Assembly: GCF_003752155.1 (NCBI RefSeq)
Contig: NZ_RJVG01000004.1
Location: 62,001-126,000, forward strand
Source of the DNA: Mobilisporobacter senegalensis
Lineage (GTDB): Bacteria > Bacillota > Clostridia > Lachnospirales > Lachnospiraceae
Direction of reading: 5' to 3'
DNA length: 64,000 nucleotides
The position numbers and the translations under genes are program-made. Positions 24,328-32,985 of this stretch are shown here, piece after piece. The stretch's first letter is position 1, and each line of letters opens with the position of its first letter. The notes beneath the pieces are model-generated. The model saw only the letters and a list, made by a program, of their open reading frames with translations. It did not search any database and was not told where the DNA came from.

Positions 24328-26622
24328 CTATCTTCTAGTACAAACCTCAATTGTCTCTGTTAATGTCGCACAATAAATGGGGCAAATTTTTCCCTGGTGT
24401 ATCATCCAAACTGTATATCCATCATTATCAACGACCTCGCCTTTATCATTATATTTTTTTTCACTTATGAGCCTTATTTGCAAATCCGGCCCATCACACA
24501 CTTTTTCAACAAAAAATAATTTTCTCTCACTGTCTGCTTGAATTAAATGATTTCCTTTTGTATCTAACGCAAAAATGACATTTTCTCCCCATACTACAAA
24601 ATCAGGATTAAAATTGTTAGTCCCTTTACCATCTAACAAGGGGATTTTTAAAAAACCATTTTGGGGATTTCTCATCCATAGCAATCCTGTCTTATCTAAC
24701 TCTCTTGCAAACCTCAGTTCAAATTCATTAAAATCACTATATCTAGAATGAAGTGAATTTACAAAATCATATCCCGTTCCACTTATGAACACCTCTCCAA
24801 CTGCACTTGTGTCTAAAGGATTTTGTAAGATATTAGATTTTTTACGATATACCTCCGCAATTTTTTTTGCATATTCACGGACATAGCTAGTAGCATTACT
24901 ACTGTATTCTATCAAAGCATCAAATTTTGGTATAGACAAATCACATAAGCCCACTGCTCCTTTAGCCAATTTATTTAATTCTCTCCTAAATAACCACCTA
25001 ACGCTAACCCTATTACTATGACCTGTTTGAACTTCTACTTCTTTGATTTTCTTATTTTTGCCTATTTCTGCTACTGCTTTAATTGTAGTGCCCTTTCCAA
25101 CAGTATTTATTTCATCAACACTGTAATCATTCATTATTTCAATTAAATGAGCAATTTCTTTTTCTGCCTTTTCTGAATCTATTGCCACATCGGGAATATC
25201 TATCTCAAGTTTAGGTTCAATAGTAGCTCTAATCTTCTTATTTCCATCTGTTGATTTATACGATATCGCAATTTCTGGAATTTCAATAGTCAAAGTATTT
25301 TTTACATCTTCAATTATTGTTTTAAACACATCTTTCTCATCAGTTTTAATATAAAAACTTGCCATATTCAATTTTTCATCAGGATAATGTTGTCCATTCG
25401 GCTGTCTTAATACCCTACCTATAATTTGTGTAACCTGAGTATTAGAGCCCATGTCTTTATCTATATAAGCGAAGTAGCACGATGGGTCATCCCACCCTTC
25501 CTGCAACGATTGGTTAAATATAATATGCTTATAGTCCCCATTTATAAATTCATCATAATCATCTTCTCCTCCGTTAAATAAATTAAAATTATTCGGTTTA
25601 GGAAATTTATTATCAAATTTCAAATTGCAATAAACCGCAATCTCTTCTGGTTTTACACCTTGTTCTGTCAAATATCTCCATATTTGTATAGGCCTCGCTT
25701 TTCTTTCCGTAAATGGAACCAAAATATCGTCAAGCTGTGATGTCTGAAGTAATGCATTAGTATTACTTACATATATTGCTTTTGGTCTAAAATCGCAGCC
25801 ATATTTTTCGCATGCTTGTTCTGTGTCTTTCATATCAATCAGCATGTTACTAATTGCAATTTCCATAGGAGTCATATACCCTCCAATAGAAATATGCTTT
25901 TTTATTAACCCACTATCTACAACCCTTTTGTTACTAATGGCAACTATTAAATCTTTATCTTCCATATCATTATCATTTTTTAATCGATTTATATAATTCT
26001 CAAGTTTTTTTGGAACTTTTGTTGTTGCACTCGCAGCTATTAATGTATCAGGTTTCAAATCAAGTAACAGACCTAATTGTTGATCTGATAGATTATGTCC
26101 CTCATCATAAACAATAATTAATTCACGTTTTATATTATTAAAGTTTCTACGTTGCTTAAGCAATCCCCATAAGGATTGATTAGCATTGTCAAATCCAGTT
26201 TTAAATATTCTTCTATCTCCATTTTCTTTATCCTTTTGATTAAATTTACCAACAGTAGCAACAAGAATTATTCCTTTTTCATCATCAAGTATATCTTGTT
26301 CTTTACAGTCTAATAAAGGTTTAACTACATACTCAGTGATATTTTCTGCGTATTTCCCATTGGCTAAATTTTCCAACGTCTGACCAACAACTACTTTACC
26401 TTTTGATAACCATAGTACAATCGGTTGTGTATTCGCCATAACTCTTATTTGTTCAATCGTATCTGCTAAAATTAGTGTTTTGCCAGCCCCAGTAATTGCC
26501 GATAGGTTTTGGTAAAAAGGAACAACCTCATCTTTTCTAATCATTAATGGTGCTTGCATATATTTACAATATCTATTAGCAATCTGTTCAGACGCCTCAA
26601 TTTGGAAATTTTTTAATTCCAT
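24328..26622 (-). CDS. Type III restriction enzyme, Res subunit
   Basis: From ATG 26622, 764 residues. Superfamily 2 helicase with motif I TGAGKT, motif II DEGH, motif III SATT and the late QIIGRVLRQP (motif VI), then a PD-(D/E)XK endonuclease near the C-terminus: NPDFVVW...IFALDTKG. It translocates on DNA and cuts when two unmodified sites meet, working with Mod. The ATG follows GAGGAGGAG, which is the 3' end of mod, and lies one base past the mod stop: strict coupling. Somewhat shorter than classical Res proteins (about 970 residues) but all motifs are present. Confidence 0.9.
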   Translation of the reverse strand: MELKNFQIEASEQIANRYCKYMQAPLMIRKDEVVPFYQNLSAITGAGKTLILADTIEQIRVMANTQPIVLWLSKGKVVVGQTLENLANGKYAENITEYVVKPLLDCKEQDILDDEKGIILVATVGKFNQKDKENGDRRIFKTGFDNANQSLWGLLKQRRNFNNIKRELIIVYDEGHNLSDQQLGLLLDLKPDTLIAASATTKVPKKLENYINRLKNDNDMEDKDLIVAISNKRVVDSGLIKKHISIGGYMTPMEIAISNMLIDMKDTEQACEKYGCDFRPKAIYVSNTNALLQTSQLDDILVPFTERKARPIQIWRYLTEQGVKPEEIAVYCNLKFDNKFPKPNNFNLFNGGEDDYDEFINGDYKHIIFNQSLQEGWDDPSCYFAYIDKDMGSNTQVTQIIGRVLRQPNGQHYPDEKLNMASFYIKTDEKDVFKTIIEDVKNTLTIEIPEIAISYKSTDGNKKIRATIEPKLEIDIPDVAIDSEKAEKEIAHLIEIMNDYSVDEINTVGKGTTIKAVAEIGKNKKIKEVEVQTGHSNRVSVRWLFRRELNKLAKGAVGLCDLSIPKFDALIEYSSNATSYVREYAKKIAEVYRKKSNILQNPLDTSAVGEVFISGTGYDFVNSLHSRYSDFNEFELRFARELDKTGLLWMRNPQNGFLKIPLLDGKGTNNFNPDFVVWGENVIFALDTKGNHLIQADSERKLFFVEKVCDGPDLQIRLISEKKYNDKGEVVDNDGYTVWMIHQGKICPIYCATLTETIEVCTRR

Positions 26623-26623
26623 A

Positions 26624-28609
26624 CTACTCCTCCTCGTTATTAAATCTATCACTGTTTTCATTTAATCCCAAGTGCATTAATATCTTATCTGGTATTTGAT
26701 AAAACTTAACTTTATTGGTTTGATATATCTGCGTCCTTGCATATACATGAAAAGGTGCCTTTACCCCTTCTTCTTTTGATTCTTTGAGTAATTCCATATA
26801 TATGTCTTGATCTAATTTTCCTACTGAGTCTTTACCATTCCAAATAATAAAAAAGCCTTCACCCAGACTATTCTTTCCTACTAAAAATTTATATTTCTTT
26901 TCTATTCGTTCAATAATGCTTGTTGATTTTCGTTTATCATCCTCCCAATGTGATGAAATAATTACATCTATTAGTTCATCCCTCTTCATTTCTAGTATTG
27001 CTTTTGCATCAACTTTCTGTTCCAGTTCCCAATATATAAAGCCACCTGGGAAATCTTCTTCCATTTTTTTAACATTACCTAATTTATCAACTCTATTTCC
27101 TTTGATTGCTCTTACAATTCTTTCCCTTGTAAGTGTACTGGCATATCGATCAGTCTCTTCACCTTTTTCTACTAATATAAATTTTCTATCAACTTCTGGT
27201 ATTTGATTTAATTCAAGTACTGCATGTCCTGTAGTTCCTGACCCTGCAAAAGGGTCTAACACAATTCCTTTTGCAGGACACCATAATTGAATAATTTTCT
27301 CAATCAATTTCAATGGCTTTACAGTTTGAAAATTATGTCCTTTACCTAAAATATAATCCAATTCCTTAATTCCCGTCTGGCTATGTCCGCTCTCTTCGAA
27401 TCCCCAAGATTGGCAATCAAGTTTAAACAATTCATCATAATCTTCATCTGCCCAAAATGTTAGAGGAACTTTACCTTGCTTTACATATTTCAAATATCTC
27501 TTCAGTGCAGGTCTTCCATACCCTTCTCGTAAAAAATACAACATCGGAATAACCTTACTTTCCTGTATTTTTTTAGCTTTTTGTTCCGCTAATATTAATA
27601 CTTCATTTTTACTTTCAGACAATTCTATTACTGGATTATTATCTAAATTTTGAGTTATATCAATAGTTGGTAGATTAGCCCCTTTAATTACTAAAGCTTT
27701 TGCTCTACCATCATCAAGACTCATTTCAATATATTTACTTCCCCATTTTTCTAAATATTCCTTCATGTTTTTTTTAGTATTTCGCCATGCGCCTGCTCCT
27801 GGATAATGTAAAGCTCCTGTAAAGGGAGATTGTATCGCATATCTATCCTTTTCTGTCTTTCTGGCAGCAACTGGATTATCATCCCTCCATAACCCTTCAG
27901 GATCATTATCGGGATTTTTATATTTAGAATTCATTTGCTCTGTTCTACTTAATAAGGCTGTTTTTGATATCGCCTTGTTTTTTGCATATACCAAAACATA
28001 TTCAGTTGCACTTGATAAATGAGTACTATCATTTTTAGGCGCATACGACTTCTGCCAATTTATTATTCCAATTCTATTTTCTTCTCCAAAAACTTCATTT
28101 AACATCATTCCTAAATGAAATAACTCACGTTCATCTATACAAATTGCCAAAATACCATTTGATTTCAACATTGCATACATCATTTGAATACGTGGTAACA
28201 TAAATTTCATCCATTTTGTATGCCTTGAACCATCTTCAAGCGTAACTAAAGATCCCAAATCAGGATCGTTAGGGTCTGTGTCCCATTTATCATTATATCT
28301 AAAATCTTTGCCTGTATTATATGGAGGATCTGTAACAATCAAATCTATCGAACCCTTATATTTATACAAAGTAACCATTGCTTGCAGATTTTCACCATCT
28401 ATAATTAGATTTTCGCATTTTCCATTATCATCATTAAACGATAGCTCTTTATTAATTTTTATTACTCTTGGCATTACTTTTCTTTGAATTACTTGAGCTG
28501 TTCTTTTACCATTGAATGATAGCGAAACACCACCATTTAACATTTTGGCTATTAATTCAACTAACTCTTCCTTACTCATTAATTCAATACTTTCTAAATT
28601 ATTTTCCAT
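26624..28609 (-). CDS. Type III restriction-modification DNA methyltransferase, Mod subunit
   Basis: From ATG 28609 (AAGGAGA 8 bases before it), 661 residues. Adenine-N6 methyltransferase of the beta class: catalytic DPPY motif (about residues 94-97) precedes the cofactor-binding VLDPFAGSGTTGHAVL. The central region between them is the likely target-recognition domain. It methylates one strand of an asymmetric site and is needed for Res to cut. No simple-sequence repeat tract that would suggest phase variation is visible in the gene. The target sequence cannot be read from the protein. Confidence 0.92.
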   Translation of the reverse strand: MENNLESIELMSKEELVELIAKMLNGGVSLSFNGKRTAQVIQRKVMPRVIKINKELSFNDDNGKCENLIIDGENLQAMVTLYKYKGSIDLIVTDPPYNTGKDFRYNDKWDTDPNDPDLGSLVTLEDGSRHTKWMKFMLPRIQMMYAMLKSNGILAICIDERELFHLGMMLNEVFGEENRIGIINWQKSYAPKNDSTHLSSATEYVLVYAKNKAISKTALLSRTEQMNSKYKNPDNDPEGLWRDDNPVAARKTEKDRYAIQSPFTGALHYPGAGAWRNTKKNMKEYLEKWGSKYIEMSLDDGRAKALVIKGANLPTIDITQNLDNNPVIELSESKNEVLILAEQKAKKIQESKVIPMLYFLREGYGRPALKRYLKYVKQGKVPLTFWADEDYDELFKLDCQSWGFEESGHSQTGIKELDYILGKGHNFQTVKPLKLIEKIIQLWCPAKGIVLDPFAGSGTTGHAVLELNQIPEVDRKFILVEKGEETDRYASTLTRERIVRAIKGNRVDKLGNVKKMEEDFPGGFIYWELEQKVDAKAILEMKRDELIDVIISSHWEDDKRKSTSIIERIEKKYKFLVGKNSLGEGFFIIWNGKDSVGKLDQDIYMELLKESKEEGVKAPFHVYARTQIYQTNKVKFYQIPDKILMHLGLNENSDRFNNEEE

Positions 28610-29225
28610 TTCCACGTCTCCTTGTAGTTTATTTTTCACACTACTCAACTACTTAAAAATTTTATTTTAACTAAATTATTAAGACTAATTAAATTTATTA
28701 AATCCACATTAAAAAACTCTCATTAATCAATAAAAATATTAAGACAATTCCACTTAGCTTAACATATATCTCTTTTCTATATAAATACCCATTATTAATT
28801 GTATCATAAATTACTATCATTCACCATTGCAATTTAATTGATTAACCATTGACTTTATTTTTTTATCCAAAAGCAATACTTATTTGACTTATGGAACCTT
28901 GGGGCAATTTACTGAATACGCTAAATCGCACCATTAAATCTTTATTTTATCACTAATTTTTACTATCAAAGCAATTTGTTAAACATAATAGAAACAATAC
29001 TTACCATTCTCGTCAGCGATTTCTATGAGTATTTAATAATACACTTCTTGCATATATCATGCAAAATCTTCTATTTGTGAGACAACCTTTTTCCGCATAG
29101 GATGTATAGCCACTACCACTATAAATATTACTTTTCTACTTTAAATTATGAACTAGAACCCTTTTGACAATTGCATTATCACACGGCTGGTTATAAATCT
29201 TCAGATACATTTTTAACACTAAAAA
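28610..29225. other. Long AT-rich gap upstream of mod
   Basis: About 600 bp without a supported gene. The proximal part must carry the mod promoter. The distal part contains short open stretches with stops; one minus-strand stretch reads PCDNAIVK, faintly like an IS3-type transposase end, too weak to call. It ends at the decayed element end at 29226. Confidence 0.5.
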
Positions 29226-29322
29226 AAGGTTATCAAAGTTTTACTAAAAACTCTGAAACCCTTATCTACCCGGGTGCAATTGGTAGAACTTAAATCTATA
29301 TCACAATGCTCACTAAATCCTA
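29226..29322 (-). other. Decayed copy of the element right end (relic attachment site)
   Basis: Colinear with 41344-41440. Twenty bases, 29246-29265, are identical to 41362-41381 (arm of the tRNA terminator); the tRNA 3' half follows with many transitions; and caatgctcacta (29304-29315) is identical to 41423-41434. The two identical blocks are 58 bp apart here and 61 bp apart at the right end. The variable-arm sequence is of the element type, not the host type. Confidence 0.75.
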
Positions 29323-29331
29323 TTAAAGTTT

Positions 29332-29691
29332 TCATTTCATTATTCTAATAATATCACTAAGTTTTTTATCAAATGTTGCAAATATATGCTTTACTTCCGT
29401 CTCCTTGCTATCCACCAATTCAATACATGGATTTGTAAACTGTCTAGACCTTTCATTAGCTTCATTATTTATATATTCCCAATAAAAGGTACTATTTGAC
29501 TTTTTGTTATCACACTTCACAACATCATTTACTGCGTTAGTAAAAATATCATATTCTTTTTTATATTGATCCTTAATCTCTGAAACATTATAAGTTAATA
29601 GCTTTGAATCTAGAAAAGCAAAATAAGAATACAAATTATCAGAAATCTCAATATTAAATTAAGCAATTAGATCATCTGCAAATTTTTTCAT
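29332..29691 (-). pseudogene. Unknown protein gene with early in-frame stop
   Basis: Reading from ATG 29691: 10 codons, a TAA at 29661-29659, then 108 codons in the same frame. The longer part could be started from a TTG at 29634. The product is charged and mostly helical (SEIKDQYKKEYDIFTNAVNDVVKC, then NPCIELVDSKETEVKHIFATFDKKLSDIIRIMK). No family recognised. Position next to the relic attachment site suggests it belongs to decaying DNA. Confidence 0.5.
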
Positions 29692-29994
29692 AATTACTGT
29701 AATACAGGGGTATACAAAAGTGTTCTATTTTAACAAAATACTTTGTCTTATATAAATTGAAAAAAGATGTTAAATTCATGACTTAAATAAATATTTTTGT
29801 GGGCACTTACAGGCTAATAATCCGTTTTAGCTACCTATTAAAATTATTATTATATTTACGAAACCTCCATGACAACGCAAAAAGTAGGTTACAATTTATA
29901 ACATAACCTACCTTTTGCATTAATAACACCAAAGATAAAAGTTTATAAATTAATAGAAATTAGAATAAACATAATTAATAATTTATCTTACTTT
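29692..29994. other. Gap with one terminator
   Basis: No gene seen. It holds the terminator at 29884-29911 and AT-rich DNA. Confidence 0.5.
29884..29911 (-). terminator. Terminator of the GLUG-repeat gene
   Basis: Stem gtaggtta / taacctac, 12-base loop, then a T-run on the minus strand, 84 bp past the stop. T-rich on both sides, so possibly bidirectional. Confidence 0.75.
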
Positions 29995-31914
29995 TTAATT
30001 ACTGTTATTTTTCAAATATGGATACCCTTTATTTTTATTACTTGGCCCCAAGTTCCATGAGCTATATACTTTATCGCCATGCTCTTTTACCCATTTATTT
30101 AACTTACTTACAAATGTTGATTTCTTTAATTCTTTAGTAGTTAATTTACTACCGTATGTATTAATTTCATCTTTATATATATTCTTACCTGCTAATTTTA
30201 CGCAATCTTTTAAATAAAAGCAGTTTGATGGTATATTATTGCCACCAAAGGTCTTTCTACCTATTATTCCTCCAACCATACCTCCTGCAGTAACAGTACC
30301 CGCATTATAGGAGTTATAGGTTTTTTGATAACTTTCACCAACTATTCCTCCAACATAGAAACAATCTCTTCCTCCTATATTGCCCAAATTATAACAATTT
30401 GAAACTTTAGATTTGATATTTGGATAAGGGTCATCAATAATTGCATAGGCACCTAAATTACCTACAATACCACCTAAGCACGTTGAATAACTTGATTTTA
30501 TATCTCCAATATTATAGCAATTAGTAATTATCCCTTTCAAAGATACTCCAATAATTCCACCTATACCATCTCCATATTTACCAACACTTATCATTCCTTT
30601 ATTATAACAATTATCTGTTTTACTATCAGAGGAACCTGCAATTCCACCAACTTTTTTGCATTTACTTCCACATGTTATTGTACCTAAATTGTAACAATTT
30701 AAAATTTCACAAGCCAAATCATAATCATCTTCACAACCAATAACACCACCAATGGATTCACTATTGGTTGAAATACTAATATTACCTTTATTATAACTTT
30801 CTATAATCTTACCTTTAAACATACGACCATTAATACCGCCAATATATTTATTATTTGTACTACATGCAATTTTACCGGTATTATAAGATTTTTGTACGGT
30901 ACCACCACTGAGATTTCCTACTATTCCACTTATATATGAGCAATTCTTTCCAGTTGTAATTTTACCCGTGTTATAACTATTAACTATATTTCCATCACAG
31001 TTCGTTCCCGCAATTCCACCAACACAATTTACATTATTACCACAAGTTATGCTGCCATCATTATAGCTATTTTCCACCTTCCCCAAATTGTTTCCTACTA
31101 TTCCTCCAAGATCACGATCTGGTTGTTTAACTTTATCATTTTCAAAAACGTAACCTTTATTATAACAATTATCTATTTGCCCATAATTAAGTGCAACAAT
31201 CCCACCAATATCCGAAGGATGTGAATTAACATCGCTATATGTAACTTTACCATAATTATAGCAATTTTTAACTGTTCCATCATAATTACTTCCTACTATT
31301 CCAGCGAGTTCTGAGCCATACCCTATTACATTTCCTTTGTTGTAACAGTTATCAACAATACCATCTTTTAAATAACAAACGATACTTGCGATAGTGTTTC
31401 TCCAGTACTTTCCTATCAAGCAACTCTTCTCAACTCCAACATTCTTGATTATTGCCTCAGAAGCACAGCCAAATAATCCTAACCTCATAGCATAATTATC
31501 TTTTGCTTCATTACCATACATACCTATAATTTTATGCCCATTACCATCAAAAACTCCTTTAAATTGCGCATTGACAGTTCCAATTGATGTCCAACTATTG
31601 TCGGGAGATGAATTCTTCCAATTCTCCCAATTAGACGTATCATTTAAAAAAATATCCGCTATTAATATATAATATGAGGTAGAATAATTAGATATATTCT
31701 CATTTACATACTTAGATAAAAGCGCTAATTGTGAACCATTTTCTATTTGAAATGGATCTTTTTCCGTACCGTTTCCCCCAGCAAAATTGCTCGCTATACT
31801 TCCATCCCAAATATTATATTTAGCATTTACTTTTGTTGAATTTACAAAATTCACCATAATAATAAAAAATAAACCAGCAAATAGAAATATTCTTTTGTAT
31901 AAGTTTTTAACCAT
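29995..31914 (-). CDS. Secreted GLUG-repeat surface protein
   Basis: A 639-residue protein with a signal peptide (KRIFLFAGLFFIIMVNFVNS, cleavage near VNA). The mature start WDGSIASNFAGGNGTEKDPFQI followed by LALLSKYVN is the usual opening of GLUG proteins. Then about thirteen repeats of the type [IV]GGI[VA]G.N..G...N[CS]YN.G.I, each about 35 residues, predicted to form a right-handed beta-helix. The C-terminal SKLNKWVKEHGDKVYSSWNLG..NKGYPYL is also typical. No sortase motif or membrane anchor is visible. Such proteins are thought to be adhesin-like; here that is inference. It is a long single-gene cargo. Confidence 0.88.
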   Translation of the reverse strand: MVKNLYKRIFLFAGLFFIIMVNFVNSTKVNAKYNIWDGSIASNFAGGNGTEKDPFQIENGSQLALLSKYVNENISNYSTSYYILIADIFLNDTSNWENWKNSSPDNSWTSIGTVNAQFKGVFDGNGHKIIGMYGNEAKDNYAMRLGLFGCASEAIIKNVGVEKSCLIGKYWRNTIASIVCYLKDGIVDNCYNKGNVIGYGSELAGIVGSNYDGTVKNCYNYGKVTYSDVNSHPSDIGGIVALNYGQIDNCYNKGYVFENDKVKQPDRDLGGIVGNNLGKVENSYNDGSITCGNNVNCVGGIAGTNCDGNIVNSYNTGKITTGKNCSYISGIVGNLSGGTVQKSYNTGKIACSTNNKYIGGINGRMFKGKIIESYNKGNISISTNSESIGGVIGCEDDYDLACEILNCYNLGTITCGSKCKKVGGIAGSSDSKTDNCYNKGMISVGKYGDGIGGIIGVSLKGIITNCYNIGDIKSSYSTCLGGIVGNLGAYAIIDDPYPNIKSKVSNCYNLGNIGGRDCFYVGGIVGESYQKTYNSYNAGTVTAGGMVGGIIGRKTFGGNNIPSNCFYLKDCVKLAGKNIYKDEINTYGSKLTTKELKKSTFVSKLNKWVKEHGDKVYSSWNLGPSNKNKGYPYLKNNSN

Positions 31915-32287
31915 TTTAACCTCCCTAAATAAATCAATTAATGTTTGTACAATTTTACCATGTTATGAAATTTGCGTCAATTATTACTGTTTTGCCCACC
32001 CAATTTCTGCCACAACTTTAAATGTATTCTTATACAACATACCAAATCTAATAAAAAACTCTCCATTTTTTCAATACAAAAAGAAGGCTGACAATATGTA
32101 ACGAAATCACATCTTATCTGCCTCCCCTTTTAAATTTGTTCACATAGAGATTATAGCTTTTCCTGAACTATCTTTTACTAACCCATTGATAAATGATATT
32201 ATCACCAGAACCACTTATTAATACTACTGCCATAACAGTATATAGATAAACCACAATTTCTTTAATGTTTTACAAAATATTACTTCA
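31915..32287. other. Intergenic gap
   Basis: About 370 bp with no supported gene; upstream leader of the GLUG gene (GGAGGTTAAA ribosome site before its ATG) and AT-rich DNA. Confidence 0.5.
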
Positions 32288-32695
32288 TTAAAGATTAGCA
32301 CATATTTTTATATAATCATTATATAGGGTATCAGTATCTATTGAATTACCATCAAGTGATTCATAATATGGATGGCTAAATTCTACTTCAAACTCAGAGT
32401 AGAAATCATTTATCAAACCTACATATACAGAACTATTTTCTTTTCCAAACTGATCACTAGTAATATCAATTATTAAACCATCCTTTTCCAACCAAGCATG
32501 ACTTTGTTCGCCTCTCTCACCACATATATAATTATAAACTCCATACCCTTTACTATGTAAATATGATCCTAAAATTAACGAAGTATCTCCACAGCTACCA
32601 AGTGGAAAATTTTTGAAGCTAATTAATAGTTCATTTTTATTGGTTTTTTCAATAGCTTTGCGAAACTGTAAACAAATTCTGATGAGATTATCCAT
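32288..32695 (-). CDS. Transglutaminase-like cysteine-protease-fold protein
   Basis: A 135-residue protein. A Cys-His-Asp triad in the right order and spacing for the transglutaminase-like fold is visible: C35 in PLGSCGDTS, H66 in EQSHAWLE and D77 in LIIDITSDQF. The N-terminal helix precedes the catalytic Cys as in this fold. No signal peptide, so it should act in the cytoplasm. AAAGGAGG stands before the ATG. Single gene. Related small proteins are found as stand-alone genes near mobile elements and toxin loci; whether this is an effector, a protease or an inactive member cannot be told. Confidence 0.7.
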   Translation of the reverse strand: MDNLIRICLQFRKAIEKTNKNELLISFKNFPLGSCGDTSLILGSYLHSKGYGVYNYICGERGEQSHAWLEKDGLIIDITSDQFGKENSSVYVGLINDFYSEFEVEFSHPYYESLDGNSIDTDTLYNDYIKICANL

Positions 32696-32799
32696 AAATC
32701 CTCCTTTGGGGTTATATTGTTAATTAGAATCCACCTAATTTTATTTTATAAATAAGAATATTTTAATTGGATAAACTTCAAGATATTTTTTATTTCACT

Positions 32800-32985
32800 A
32801 TTTTCTCGCTCTTTTACATCGATTACATCCGCTTTTGTAGTTCCTGCTTTTACTGTATCTTCCCATTCATGCCTATTTTTATAAATCCATAAACCTTTTA
32901 TTTAGAATTATTGGATAAATCACCCGGAGTTAATTTTCCATTTTTATATAAATATGATTCTTTCACCGATTCAAAATTTATTTTT
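32800..32985 (-). pseudogene. Degenerate eighth zinc-ribbon repeat beyond the nuclease gene
   Basis: Immediately past the stop of the zinc-ribbon/nuclease gene the minus strand still encodes repeat sequence in shifted frames: NFESVKESYLYKNGKLTPGDLSNNSK, a stop, KVYGF, then in another frame YKNRHEWEDTVKAG. This matches the EW...KNG.LTP..V..GS.KKVWW.C..GHEW.A repeat unit. At least one frameshift and two stops separate it from the open gene, so the protein was once longer. Confidence 0.7.

Noticed and set aside
29040-29225. Possible remnant of an IS3-family transposase (minus-strand PCDNAIVK stretch)
   Set aside because: Only about eight residues resemble the DNA-binding end of such transposases; no DDE residues or terminal repeats are visible, and stops follow at once.
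30000-31800. CRISPR-like periodic repeats
   Set aside because: The periodicity is about 105 bp and codes for GLUG protein repeats; units are diverged at DNA level and no cas gene is present. No CRISPR array was found in the window.
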